Assembly: GCA_011046015.1 (NCBI GenBank)
Contig: DSBO01000099.1
Location: 1 to 10,979, forward strand
DNA from: Thioalkalivibrio sp.
Lineage (GTDB): Bacteria; Pseudomonadota; Gammaproteobacteria; SpSt-1174
Length of the DNA stretch: 10,979 nucleotides
Direction of reading: 5' to 3'
Shown here: positions 1 to 6,976 of the stretch, one piece after another
Numbering within the stretch: the stretch's first letter is position 1
Layout: each line of letters opens with the position of its first letter
Position numbers and translations under genes: made by a program
The notes under the pieces: generated by a model
What the model saw: the letters and a program-made list of their open reading frames with translations, nothing else
Database searches by the model: none
Told to the model about the DNA's origin: nothing

Positions 1-1
1 C

Positions 2-289
2 CGCATCGGCGAGGAGGGGCAGGGCGTGGCCGTGATCCTGCGCCAGAAGGACGACCCGCGCCTGCTGGTACGCCGCGTGCGCGACATGGCCCTGCGCGCC
101 TCGGGCAAGCTGCGCGAGCCGGAGGAGCCCACCCGGGCGGGCTCGCCGCAGGAACTGCGCACCCACGGCATCGGCGCGCAGATCCTTGCCGACCTGGGCG
201 TGGGCAGGATGCGGCTTTTGAGCGCACCCAAGCGCTTCCATGGCCTGGGCGGCTTCGGGCTGGAGATCGTGGACTACGTGCACGACTGA
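2..289 (+). CDS. ribBA: C-terminal part of RibB-type 3,4-dihydroxy-2-butanone 4-phosphate synthase with degenerate GTP cyclohydrolase II tail (5' truncated)
   Basis: The gene enters from the left edge, and only the last 95 residues are visible, read from base 2 to the TGA at 287-289. The part HGIGAQILADLGVGRMRLL followed by RFHGLGGFGLEIVDYV matches the C-terminal half of the RibA (GTP cyclohydrolase II) domain, usually fused behind RibB in RibBA. Key RibA features are absent: after the strand GVAVILRQ there is no QEGRG motif, the RAYAL-type segment carrying the catalytic Tyr reads RDMAL, and the TNNP motif is replaced by SAPK. The tail therefore probably has no cyclohydrolase activity, as in the RibBX variant known from Proteobacteria. 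The unseen N-terminal domain would make 3,4-dihydroxy-2-butanone 4-phosphate from ribulose 5-phosphate, one of the two substrates of the next gene's product, RibH. The assignment to RibBX rather than active RibBA is inferred from the missing motifs. Confidence 0.88.
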   Translation, partial: RIGEEGQGVAVILRQKDDPRLLVRRVRDMALRASGKLREPEEPTRAGSPQELRTHGIGAQILADLGVGRMRLLSAPKRFHGLGGFGLEIVDYVHD

Positions 290-299
290 CGCGGCCTGA

Positions 300-341
300 T
301 TGACAATCACCTTAATAAGTTTGGCTAAGTTGTTGTAAACT
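300..341 (+). promoter_or_regulatory. candidate sigma-70 promoter of the ribH-nusB-thiL-pgpA operon
   Basis: The 81-bp gap between ribBA and ribH holds an AT-rich island (about 299-345) in an otherwise GC-rich region. A perfect TTGACA lies at 300-305, but the hexamer 18 bp downstream (324-329, GCTAAG) is poor. An alternative pair is TTAATA at 312-317 and TAAACT at 336-341, with an 18-bp spacer and four of six matches each. Either would put transcription start ahead of ribH with a short leader. No FMN riboswitch-like structure is visible here. The choice of hexamers is uncertain. Confidence 0.4.
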
Positions 342-370
342 CGCCAAAACCGAATCGACAGGACAGATCC

Positions 371-847
<477 letters not shown>

Positions 848-849
848 AC

Positions 850-1305
850 TTGACCAGCCCCGACCTTCGCAAGCTGATTCACGCCCGGCGCAAGTCGCGC
901 CGCCTGGCGATGCAGGCCCTGTACCAGTGGCAACTCACCGACCAGCACCCCAAGGACATCCTCGCCCAGTTTCAGGCGGACGACGAGATGGCCAGCGCCG
1001 ATCCGGATTATTTCCGTGAGCTGCTGCTGGAAGTGACCGAGCGCCACGCGGCGCTGGATGCGCGCGTCGAGCCCTTCATCGACCGCAAGTCCATGGCCGA
1101 GGTGGATCCAGTGGAACGCGCCATCCTGCGCATCGCGGTCTACGAGCTCGAACACCGCCTGGACGTTCCCTACCGCGTGGTGGTCAACGAGGCCATCGAG
1201 CTCACCAAGAAGTTCGGCGCCGAGCAGGCCCATCGCTTCGTCAACGGTGTGCTGGACAAGCTGGCCCAGGAGCTGCGCAAGGCCGAGGTCTCGATTAGCC
1301 GCTAG
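850..1305 (+). CDS. nusB: transcription antitermination protein NusB
   Basis: NusB is a small all-helical RNA-binding protein that, with NusE/S10, binds boxA and assembles the antitermination complex on rRNA operons. The 151-aa product fits the family length. It contains the N-terminal RRKSRRLAMQALYQWQL helix, the central DPVERAILRIAVYEL stretch (about residues 84-98), and the closing VVNEAIELTKKFG and FVNGVLDKLAQELR helices. The start is the TTG at 850, 2 nt after the ribH stop. In this frame the only other upstream possibility is a CTG at 844, because a TAG lies at 841, and the first ATG (910) would remove the conserved first helix. A rare start with no clear ribosome site suggests translation coupled to ribH. 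The stop at 1303-1305 abuts the thiL ATG. Confidence 0.97.
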   Translation: MTSPDLRKLIHARRKSRRLAMQALYQWQLTDQHPKDILAQFQADDEMASADPDYFRELLLEVTERHAALDARVEPFIDRKSMAEVDPVERAILRIAVYELEHRLDVPYRVVVNEAIELTKKFGAEQAHRFVNGVLDKLAQELRKAEVSISR

Positions 1306-2283
1306 ATGGCTTCCGAATTCGACCTCATCGAACGCTTCTTCCGGCCTCTCGGCGAGGGGCCGGGGGTGACGCTCGGTATTGGTGACGACACCGCCATCCT
1401 CGATATGTCCCCCGGCTGTCAGCTGCTGGCCACCGTGGACACGCTGGTGGCAGGGGTGCATTTCCCCGATACCGCTACCCCGGCCGATATCGGCTACAAG
1501 TCGCTCGTGGTCAACCTCAGTGACATCGCTGCCATGGGCGGCACCCCGCGCTGGGCGACGCTCGCCCTCACCCTTCCGGCGCCTGACGATGCCTGGCTCT
1601 CGGCCTTCGCCGAGGGGCTGGCTGGCGCCTGCCGGCGTTTCGGCGTGAGCCTGGTGGGCGGCGATACCACGCGCGGGCCGCTCACGATTACCATCCAGCT
1701 GCTCGGCGAGGTTTCGCGCGGTATGGCCGTGCGGCGTGACGGCGCGCACCCGGGCGACGCGCTCTATGTCACCGGGACTCTGGGCGACGCCGGCCTGGGA
1801 CTGGCCTGCGAGCAGGGCCGCCTGCAGGTCTCCGAAGCCGCCAGCGACTTTTGCCGTGAGCGCCTTCACCGACCGCAGCCGCGCCTGGCCGTGGGGCAGG
1901 CCCTGCAGGGCGTGGCCACGGCCGCCATCGACATCTCCGACGGTCTGCTGGCCGATCTCGGGCACATCCTGGAGAAGAGCGGGCTGGGTGCCGAGGTCAG
2001 GCTGGACGCGCTGCCGCTCTCCGCGAGCCTGAGTGACGCAATGGCTGCCGGCTGTGCCGACTGGCACCTGCCGCTGGCCGCCGGCGACGATTACGAATTG
2101 CTCTTCGCGGTCCCGCCGGGACGGGAAGCCGGCATCGCGCGCATCGCCGACGAGACCGGCTGTGCGATCACGCGCATCGGTCATCTCACCGGCGAGGCAG
2201 GGACCCGGGTGCTGGATGCGGCCGGACGTCCCTGGGCGTACACGCGTAACGGCTATGACCATTTCAGGAGTGAAGACCGATGA
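1306..2283 (+). CDS. thiL: thiamine-monophosphate kinase
   Basis: ThiL phosphorylates thiamine monophosphate with ATP to thiamine diphosphate, the last step of cofactor biosynthesis. The 325-aa protein shows the AIR-synthase/PurM-like fold signatures in order: the Mg-ATP-binding GIGDDTAIL (residues 24-32), VDTLVAGVHF (44-53), the substrate loop VVNLSDIAAMGG (68-79), and GGDTTRG (118-124). IDISDGLLADLGHI lies in the middle of the second half and GDDYELLF near residue 260. The acidic metal-binding residues all appear intact, and the length is normal (about 320-330 aa). The ATG at 1306 follows the nusB TAG with no gap, and the TGA overlaps the pgpA start (ATGA at 2280-2283). Translation is therefore probably coupled on both sides. 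No sign of damage. Confidence 0.98.
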   Translation: MASEFDLIERFFRPLGEGPGVTLGIGDDTAILDMSPGCQLLATVDTLVAGVHFPDTATPADIGYKSLVVNLSDIAAMGGTPRWATLALTLPAPDDAWLSAFAEGLAGACRRFGVSLVGGDTTRGPLTITIQLLGEVSRGMAVRRDGAHPGDALYVTGTLGDAGLGLACEQGRLQVSEAASDFCRERLHRPQPRLAVGQALQGVATAAIDISDGLLADLGHILEKSGLGAEVRLDALPLSASLSDAMAAGCADWHLPLAAGDDYELLFAVPPGREAGIARIADETGCAITRIGHLTGEAGTRVLDAAGRPWAYTRNGYDHFRSEDR

Positions 2284-2783
2284 AACGCTATCCGCCCGTT
2301 TCGGTAGGCACCGTGTTCCGCGACCCGGTGCACTGGCTGGCCTTCGGCTTCGGCAGCGGTCTCCTCCGGCCGGCACCCGGTACCTGGGGCACGCTCGCCG
2401 CGGTGCCCCTCTACCTGCTCCTCGTGCAGTTGCCGTTCTGGGCCTACCTCGTCGTTGTGGTGGCATCGGTGGCGGTCGGTGTGTGGCTGTGCGGGGAATC
2501 GGCGCGCCGCCTGCACGTGCATGACCACCCTGGCATCGTCTGGGACGAGTTTGCCGGCTTCTGGATCACCATGCTGGCCGCGCCGGCGGGCTGGGTATGG
2601 ATTGGCATCGGCTTCGTGCTGTTTCGTCTGTTCGACGCGGCCAAGCCCTGGCCGATCCGCTGGCTCGACCGGCGCGTGCCCGGCGGCCTCGGCATCATGA
2701 TCGACGACGTGCTCGCTGGCATCTTCGCACTGGCCGGCCTGCAGTTGGTTGCCTGGGGCTGGGCGCGGTATGCTGGCGTCTGA
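2280..2783 (+). CDS. pgpA: phosphatidylglycerophosphatase A
   Basis: PgpA is an inner-membrane phosphatase that converts phosphatidylglycerol phosphate to phosphatidylglycerol. The 167-aa product carries the family signatures GSGLLRPAPGTWGTL (residues 25-39), HDHPGIVWDEFAG (81-93), FRLFDAAKPWPI (115-126) and GGLGIMIDDVLAG (135-147). Hydrophobic segments follow at about 40-70, 93-117 and 145-165. The acidic residues in IVWDE and IMIDD are the expected metal/active-site ones. The start overlaps the thiL stop by 4 nt. thiL-pgpA linkage is a long-standing gammaproteobacterial arrangement. The stop at 2781-2783 is 34 nt before the next gene, so read-through into the protease gene is likely. Confidence 0.97.
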   Translation: MKRYPPVSVGTVFRDPVHWLAFGFGSGLLRPAPGTWGTLAAVPLYLLLVQLPFWAYLVVVVASVAVGVWLCGESARRLHVHDHPGIVWDEFAGFWITMLAAPAGWVWIGIGFVLFRLFDAAKPWPIRWLDRRVPGGLGIMIDDVLAGIFALAGLQLVAWGWARYAGV

Positions 2784-2817
2784 GGAGCCGGTAGCAGGGA
2801 GCAGGGGAGAGAGGGCT

Positions 2818-3462
2818 ATGAACAGATTGATCGGCGCGTGTCTCGCGGCGGGCCTGATGGTGGCCGTGCCGGGACACGCTGCGGACATCATCGTGGTCGG
2901 GCTCTTTCCCGGCAAGGCCGTGGTGCGCATCGATGGTGAGCGCCTGGTGCTGTCGCAGGGTGAGACGAGCCCGCAGGGCGTGACGCTGCTCGAGGCTGAC
3001 AGTGAGAGGGCGGTGTTCGAGACGGACGGCCAGCGCCGCGAGTACCAGCTTGGTACGCATATCGGTGCGAACTACGCGGCCCCGGGTCCCGGCAAGAAAC
3101 ACCGCATCTATCGCTCGTCGCGGCAGATGTTCGAAACCGGCGGCTTCATCAATGGTACGTCGGTGCATTTTCTCGTCGATACCGGCGCCAGTTCGGTCGC
3201 AATGAACGCCGGGCATGCGCGCAACATCGGCGTGAATTACAGGTCCGGGCGCCGGATCGGCGTGTCGACGGCCAACGGCGTTACTTCGGGCTACCAGGTG
3301 AAGCTCGACCGCGTGAAGGTGGGTGACATCGAGCTGACCAACGTCGATGCCGTCGTGCTGGAAGGCGCCAGTCCGCCGGTGATCCTGCTGGGGCTGTCCT
3401 TCCTCGACCGGCTGCACTGGAGCAAGGCCGACACCGTGATTGAACTCGAGCGCAAGTACTGA
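2818..3462 (+). CDS. exported retropepsin-like (clan AA) aspartic protease, TIGR02281-like
   Basis: The 214-aa product starts at the ATG at 2818, preceded by a good purine-rich site (GGGGAGAGAGG). The frame is open upstream to a TTG at 2749, but that start lies inside pgpA and would bury the signal peptide. Residues 1-21 form a signal peptide (basic NR, hydrophobic core, PGHA cleavage before ADI), so the enzyme should act in the periplasm or be anchored at its face. A retropepsin-like domain fills the second half: HFLVDTGASSVAMN holds the catalytic DTGAS (Asp121), and ILLGLSFL (189-196) is the hydrophobic-Gly motif. One DTG per chain means the active form would be a homodimer, as in retroviral proteases. 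About 85 residues between signal and protease domain are of unknown role. Substrate is unknown. It probably shares the transcript with pgpA upstream and the FHA gene downstream. Confidence 0.88.
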   Translation: MNRLIGACLAAGLMVAVPGHAADIIVVGLFPGKAVVRIDGERLVLSQGETSPQGVTLLEADSERAVFETDGQRREYQLGTHIGANYAAPGPGKKHRIYRSSRQMFETGGFINGTSVHFLVDTGASSVAMNAGHARNIGVNYRSGRRIGVSTANGVTSGYQVKLDRVKVGDIELTNVDAVVLEGASPPVILLGLSFLDRLHWSKADTVIELERKY

Positions 3463-3477
3463 GGAGCACGTCTGCTG
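3461..3477 (+). promoter_or_regulatory. ribosome-binding site with candidate CTG start for the FHA protein
   Basis: GAGGAG at 3461-3466 overlaps the stop codon of the protease gene and is the best Shine-Dalgarno match ahead of the FHA gene. The frame downstream is open, with tandem CTG codons at 3472 and 3475, 5 and 8 nt away. The later ATG at 3511 has only a weak TGGAA upstream. The added residues complete the first core strand of the cyclase-like domain. Confidence 0.45.
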
Positions 3478-3510
3478 ACCACGAGCGTCGATCAGCTGGA
3501 ATGCGTCATC

Positions 3511-4365
3511 ATGTCCATCGACCTGCGCGGGCGGGTCAGTGCCGATGATGACGATGAGCCCACCCAGACCAATCCCCAGGCCGACCCGGGCTTCTCTCGC
3601 GTGACCGAGGTCGGCACCGGCAATGGCGGGCGGCTGCTGCACACGGCCGGCAACCTCGTGCTGATGCGCTTCCCGTCGCCAGACGAGGCCGTGCGTGCGG
3701 CCTGCGCGATGCAGGCCCTGTTCGATGCCTCGCCTGGCGTCGGGCAGCCGCCGGTGATCTACCGCATCGGCATGCACTTCGGGAGCATCCCCCTGGACCG
3801 CGCCCCCAAACAGGCCCCCGTCTTTGCGGGCGTCGAGCAGGCCCTGAGGCATGCCGGGCACAAGCAGATCCTGCTCACTGAGGATGCCGCCGACCACCTC
3901 TCCCCGGTGTTTCGGCAGATGGTGTACGAGATCCCGGCGCGGCTCGATGGTGAGGCCCGCAGTCAGGCGCTGTACGAGCTGGTCTGCGACCAGAACGATT
4001 TCGGCAGCCTGAGCGCCCAGCACGACCAGCCGGCCCTGCTGGGCGCTACCCTGCGCCTGAGCTATCGCGACCGCGACTGGCGCGTATCGGTGCGTAACGC
4101 CAGCCTGATCGCCGGACGCAGTTCGCAGTCGGACATCATCGTGGCCGGCCACCTCGCCTCGCGTTTTCATGCGCGTTTCGAGTACCGGCAGGGAAAGTTC
4201 GTGCTGGTCGACCAGAGCCGCAACGGCAGCCACGTCCGCTTCCAGAACGGGCAGGAGGTGTATCTGAAACACCAGGAACTCGACCTGTGGGGAGGCGGCA
4301 CGGTCTACCTGGGGGAACGCAAGGCCGGTCCCGAGTCGCAGATCGAATTCGTCTGCGAGGCCTGA
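3511..4365 (+). CDS. FHA-domain protein with degenerate class III nucleotide-cyclase-like N-terminal domain
   Basis: The 284-aa product has two parts. Residues about 180-275 are an FHA phosphothreonine-binding domain: AGRSSQSDI (201-209), SRFHA (217-221) and VDQSRNGSHV (233-242) are the canonical GR, SxxH and NGS/T motifs. Residues 1-160 resemble a class III adenylate/guanylate cyclase fold: SIDLRG matches the first metal-Asp strand (usually FADIxG), and GGRLLHTAGNLVLMRF followed by DEAVRAACAMQ matches the central strand-helix. RIGMHFGSIP and KQILLTEDA match later elements. The second metal Asp (GD) is Asn here, and the transition-state NxxxR motif is missing, so catalysis is unlikely. The true start may be a CTG at 3472 or 3475 behind GAGGAG (3461-3466). 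This would add LECVI and complete the first strand that the ATG at 3511 truncates. It is convergent with the PP2C operon, ending 6 nt from it. Confidence 0.85.
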   Translation: MSIDLRGRVSADDDDEPTQTNPQADPGFSRVTEVGTGNGGRLLHTAGNLVLMRFPSPDEAVRAACAMQALFDASPGVGQPPVIYRIGMHFGSIPLDRAPKQAPVFAGVEQALRHAGHKQILLTEDAADHLSPVFRQMVYEIPARLDGEARSQALYELVCDQNDFGSLSAQHDQPALLGATLRLSYRDRDWRVSVRNASLIAGRSSQSDIIVAGHLASRFHARFEYRQGKFVLVDQSRNGSHVRFQNGQEVYLKHQELDLWGGGTVYLGERKAGPESQIEFVCEA

Positions 4366-4371
4366 GACGGA

Positions 4372-4644
4372 TCAGCGCAGCAGCAGGGCCAGCGAGACCA
4401 GGATCACCCCGGCGATGAGGAGGACAACCCAGCGGTTGCCGTGACCTGGCGTCTGCTCCGGACGCGGCACAGTCCCCGGCTGCTGGGTGGCCCTGGTGGG
4501 CGCACGCAGTTCGCGCTCGATTCGGTTGAGCAGGCGCCGCCGTTCGGCCAGGTACGCCTCCCGGTCCAGCTCTTCCATCGCGTAGCGCATTGCGAGCTGG
4601 CGCAGCGCGCTGGTCTTTCCGCGGGTGGTGATCGGCAGGTTCAT
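4372..4644 (-). CDS. small C-tail-anchored membrane protein of unknown function, coupled to PP2C
   Basis: I do not recognise a named family. The 90-aa product has a short basic N-terminus and a charged helical segment (residues about 14-48) with heptad-like Leu spacing, including EELDREAYLAERRRLL, loosely like SHOCT-type short helical repeats. A Pro/Thr-rich linker (about 49-70) precedes a single C-terminal hydrophobic helix, VVLLIAGVILVSLALLL, ending in Arg. That layout predicts a tail-anchored inner-membrane protein with its N-terminal helix in the cytoplasm. Its ATG overlaps the stop of the PP2C gene (ATGA at 4641-4644), so the two are translationally coupled and probably act together. It might tether or regulate the phosphatase at the membrane; that is inference from position. 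Its stop lies 6 nt from the end of the convergent FHA gene, with no evident terminator between. Confidence 0.75.
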   Translation of the reverse strand: MNLPITTRGKTSALRQLAMRYAMEELDREAYLAERRRLLNRIERELRAPTRATQQPGTVPRPEQTPGHGNRWVVLLIAGVILVSLALLLR

Positions 4645-5396
4645 TCCGTTGCCGCCCCGTCGTGGCGGTGGAAATCGATCACGATGCAGGTGTTGTTGTC
4701 GCTGCCTCCGCCCTCAAGCGCCGCCTGGCGCAGGCGGTGGCTGCATTCGTGGATATCGGGGATGCGCAGCAGTGCCTCGATCTGCTGTTCTGGCACGTCC
4801 TTGTAGAGGCCGTCCGAGCACAGCAGAAACCGGTCGCCGCTGGTGATCTCCACCTGGTCGAGGTCGAGCTTGAGATTTGCGTCGCCACCGACCGCACGCA
4901 GCACGATGTTGGCGGAGGGGTGGTGTTCGGCCTCCTCCGCCCTGATGTGACCGCGCTTGACCAGTTCCTGCACCATGGTGTGGTCCTCGGTGAGCTGTTC
5001 GAGACGGCCGCGATGCAGGCGGTAGATGCGGCTGTCGCCGGCCCACATGAGGATGGCCAGGGGTGGGAATACCGCCAGCAAGGCGACGGTAGAGCCCATG
5101 ATGTCGCGCCCGGAGGGACGGTCCACGTGGTTATGCAGGTCGAGGTTGGCCTCGAGGATGAGGGACTCCAGCGCATCCACGCGTTCAGCCAGGCTGCGCG
5201 TCTCGCGAAAGCGCCGCAGCGAGTCGACGATGGTCTGGCTCGCCATGTCGCCCGCGCGATGACCACCCATACCATCAGCCACGGCCCAGACTCCGAGCTC
5301 GGCATTTTCGAACAATGCGTCTTCGTTGAGCGCGCGCTTGCGGCCGGGGTCGGTGAATGCCGAGGATCGCCAGACCATGCGAGGAGGTGTCGTCAT
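4641..5396 (-). CDS. PP2C-family Ser/Thr protein phosphatase
   Basis: The 251-aa product is a stand-alone bacterial PPM/PP2C phosphatase of the PrpC/Stp1/PstP type, removing phosphate from Ser/Thr with two Mn/Mg ions. Motifs in order are TDPGRKRALNED (residues 15-26), VADGMGGHRAGD (39-50), GSTVALLAVF (101-110), WAGDSRIYRL (118-127), LTEDHTMVQEL (135-145), LLCSDGLYKDV (191-201) and GGSDNNTCIVI (230-240). The metal-ligand aspartates are all present, so it should be active. There is no signal peptide or membrane helix. The ATG at 5396 is chosen because the domain starts about 10 residues later and GGACGA lies 8 nt upstream. The open frame extends to 5558, but that extension overlaps gltX and looks non-coding. 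The small membrane protein follows in the same operon; the nearby FHA protein is a plausible reader of the same phosphorylation signal. Confidence 0.93.
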   Translation of the reverse strand: MTTPPRMVWRSSAFTDPGRKRALNEDALFENAELGVWAVADGMGGHRAGDMASQTIVDSLRRFRETRSLAERVDALESLILEANLDLHNHVDRPSGRDIMGSTVALLAVFPPLAILMWAGDSRIYRLHRGRLEQLTEDHTMVQELVKRGHIRAEEAEHHPSANIVLRAVGGDANLKLDLDQVEITSGDRFLLCSDGLYKDVPEQQIEALLRIPDIHECSHRLRQAALEGGGSDNNTCIVIDFHRHDGAATE

Positions 5397-5423
5397 GCGT
5401 GTAATCGTCCGGGTGTTCGCCGC

Positions 5424-5452
5424 ATGATAAAGCAAAACGGCCGCGATGCCAG
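5424..5452 (-). promoter_or_regulatory. candidate sigma-70 promoter for the PP2C operon
   Basis: Read on the minus strand, CTGGCA (5447-5452) and TATCAT (5424-5429) are separated by exactly 17 bp, with four and five of six consensus matches. Start of transcription would fall near 5417, giving a leader of about 20 nt before the ATG at 5396. It shares the 127-bp divergent gap with the gltX promoter. Confidence 0.45.
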
Positions 5453-5482
5453 CCACCGCCGGTGTATGCCGGGCGGCCGCTC

Positions 5483-5491
5483 TGCTAAACT
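5483..5491 (+). promoter_or_regulatory. candidate extended -10 promoter for gltX
   Basis: TGC followed by TAAACT (5486-5491) forms an extended -10 element. No convincing -35 lies 17 bp upstream, where TGTATG is poor. Transcription would start near 5498, about 26 nt before the gltX ATG. Just upstream, 7-bp inverted arms CGGCCGC (5438-5444) and GCGGCCG (5473-5479) span the divergent gap and could bind a regulator; this is speculative. Confidence 0.35.
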
Positions 5492-5523
5492 TCCGCTTCC
5501 CTGCAAACCCTGATCCCGAGACC

Positions 5524-6951
5524 ATGAAAGTACGTACCCGTTTCGCCCCCAGTCCCACCGGCTACCTCCACATCGGCGGCGCACGCACCGCGCTGTTTTC
5601 CTGGCTCTTCGCCCGCAAGCACGGCGGGGAGTTCGTGCTGCGCATCGAGGACACCGATCTCGAGCGTTCCACCCAGGAATCGGTAAACGCCATTCTCGAG
5701 GGCATGACATGGCTGGGACTCGAATACGATGAGGGTCCGTTCTACCAGACCGAGCGCTTCGACCGTTACAAGGAAGTCATCCAGCAACTGCTCGATCAGG
5801 GTGATGCCTACTACTGTTACTGCTCCAAGGAAGAGCTGGAGCAGATGCGCAACGAGCAGATGGCGCGCAAGGAAAAGCCGCGCTACGACGGCCGTTGCCG
5901 CGATCGCAAGGCGCCGCGCGAGGGCGTCGAGCCCGTGATCCGCTTCCGCAACCCGCAGGACGGGGAGGTGGCCTTCGACGATCTGATCCGTGGTCGCATC
6001 GCTTTCCAGAACAAGGAACTGGACGACCTCATCATCGCCCGCGGCGACGGCACCCCCACCTACAACCTCACGGTGGTGGTGGACGACTGGGACATGGGCA
6101 TCACCCACGTCATCCGCGGCGACGACCACATCAACAACACGCCGCGCCAGATCAACATCCTCAAGGCCCTGGGCGCCGAGCTGCCGCATTACGCTCACGT
6201 ACCCATGATCCTGGGGGCGGACGGCAAGCGTCTGTCCAAGCGCCACGGCGCGGTGAGCGTCATGCAGTACCGTGACGAGGGCTTCCTGCCCGAGGCCCTG
6301 ATCAACTACCTGGTGCGCCTGGGCTGGTCGCACGGCGACCAGGAGGTGTTCTCGCTGGACGAAATGATCGAGCTGTTCGACCTCAAGGACGTCAACCGCT
6401 CCGCCTCGACCTTCAATCCCGAAAAGCTGCTGTGGCTCAACCAGCAATACCTGAAGGGCAGCGATCCTGATCACGTCGCGCGTCACCTGAGCTGGCATAT
6501 CGGCAATGCCGGTGTGGACCCCTCCGGCGACCCGCCGCTGGCCGAGGTCGTTAAATGCCAGGCCGAGCGTTCCAAGACCCTCATCGAGATGGCGGAATCC
6601 AGCCGCTTCTTCTGGGTGGAGTTCGACAGCTACGACGAGAAGGCCGTGCAGAAGAATTTCAAGGGCGAGGCCCTCGACGTGCTCAAGGCGCTGGCGGCCG
6701 GATTCGAGGCGCTGGAGGAGTGGCGGGCCGAGCCGATCCACCAGGTCGTCATTGCCACCGGCGAGCAGCTCGACCTCAAACTGGGCAAGGTTGCGCAGCC
6801 CCTGCGCGTGGCCGTGAGCGGCGGCGGCGTGTCCCCGCCGATCGACATTACCCTCGAGTTGCTGGGACGCGAGCGTACCCTGGCCCGCCTGGCCAAGGCG
6901 ATTGAATACGTTGAGAAAAAATCTGTAACAGAAGGCCCGGCAGGTGCTTGA
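5524..6951 (+). CDS. gltX: glutamyl-tRNA synthetase
   Basis: GltX attaches glutamate to tRNA-Glu in the cytoplasm. The 475-aa length is normal for the bacterial enzyme. The class I signatures are intact: HIGG at residues 16-19 in FAPSPTGYLHIGGARTALF, and the KMSKS-equivalent KRLSKRHG near residue 237. FNPEKLLWLNQQYL and the helical anticodon-binding domain fill the C-terminus. A zinc-binding-like insertion has Cys98, Cys100 and Cys125, but the fourth ligand, His in the E. coli enzyme (CRH), is Asp127 here (CRD). The ATG at 5524 is chosen over the upstream open frame (to 5446) because MKVRTRFAPSP is the usual N-terminus; it lacks a strong ribosome site. Two tRNA genes follow, one of them tRNA-Glu, its substrate. 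The stop codon is embedded in the tRNA promoter. Confidence 0.98.
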   Translation: MKVRTRFAPSPTGYLHIGGARTALFSWLFARKHGGEFVLRIEDTDLERSTQESVNAILEGMTWLGLEYDEGPFYQTERFDRYKEVIQQLLDQGDAYYCYCSKEELEQMRNEQMARKEKPRYDGRCRDRKAPREGVEPVIRFRNPQDGEVAFDDLIRGRIAFQNKELDDLIIARGDGTPTYNLTVVVDDWDMGITHVIRGDDHINNTPRQINILKALGAELPHYAHVPMILGADGKRLSKRHGAVSVMQYRDEGFLPEALINYLVRLGWSHGDQEVFSLDEMIELFDLKDVNRSASTFNPEKLLWLNQQYLKGSDPDHVARHLSWHIGNAGVDPSGDPPLAEVVKCQAERSKTLIEMAESSRFFWVEFDSYDEKAVQKNFKGEALDVLKALAAGFEALEEWRAEPIHQVVIATGEQLDLKLGKVAQPLRVAVSGGGVSPPIDITLELLGRERTLARLAKAIEYVEKKSVTEGPAGA

Positions 6952-6976
6952 CAAGGTTTGCGCACTGCCTTAAAGT
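6948..6976 (+). promoter_or_regulatory. sigma-70 promoter of the tRNA-Ala transcription unit
   Basis: A perfect TTGACA at 6948-6953 and TAAAGT at 6971-6976 are separated by 17 bp, and the tRNA begins 14 nt after the -10. The -35 box contains the gltX TGA stop (6949-6951), so the promoter begins inside the coding sequence. The stretch after the -10 (GCGCGCTCC) is GC-rich, as in stringently controlled stable-RNA promoters. An inverted repeat, GCGCACT (6960-6966) and AGTGCGC (6974-6980), straddles the -10 and could also fold at the gltX mRNA 3' end. Confidence 0.78.

Noticed and set aside
290..370. Possible FMN riboswitch ahead of ribH
   Set aside because: The gap is only 81 bp and AT-rich, without the conserved RFN multi-helix elements. 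A promoter explains it better.
2695..4272. Long minus-strand open frame (525 codons) antisense to the protease and FHA genes
   Set aside because: The plus-strand proteins have clear domain motifs (DTGAS, FHA). The antisense product has no recognisable domain, and its frame is explained by GC-rich third positions.
5485..6954. Long minus-strand open frame (489 codons) opposite gltX
   Set aside because: It is the exact shadow of gltX, with no start context or domain.
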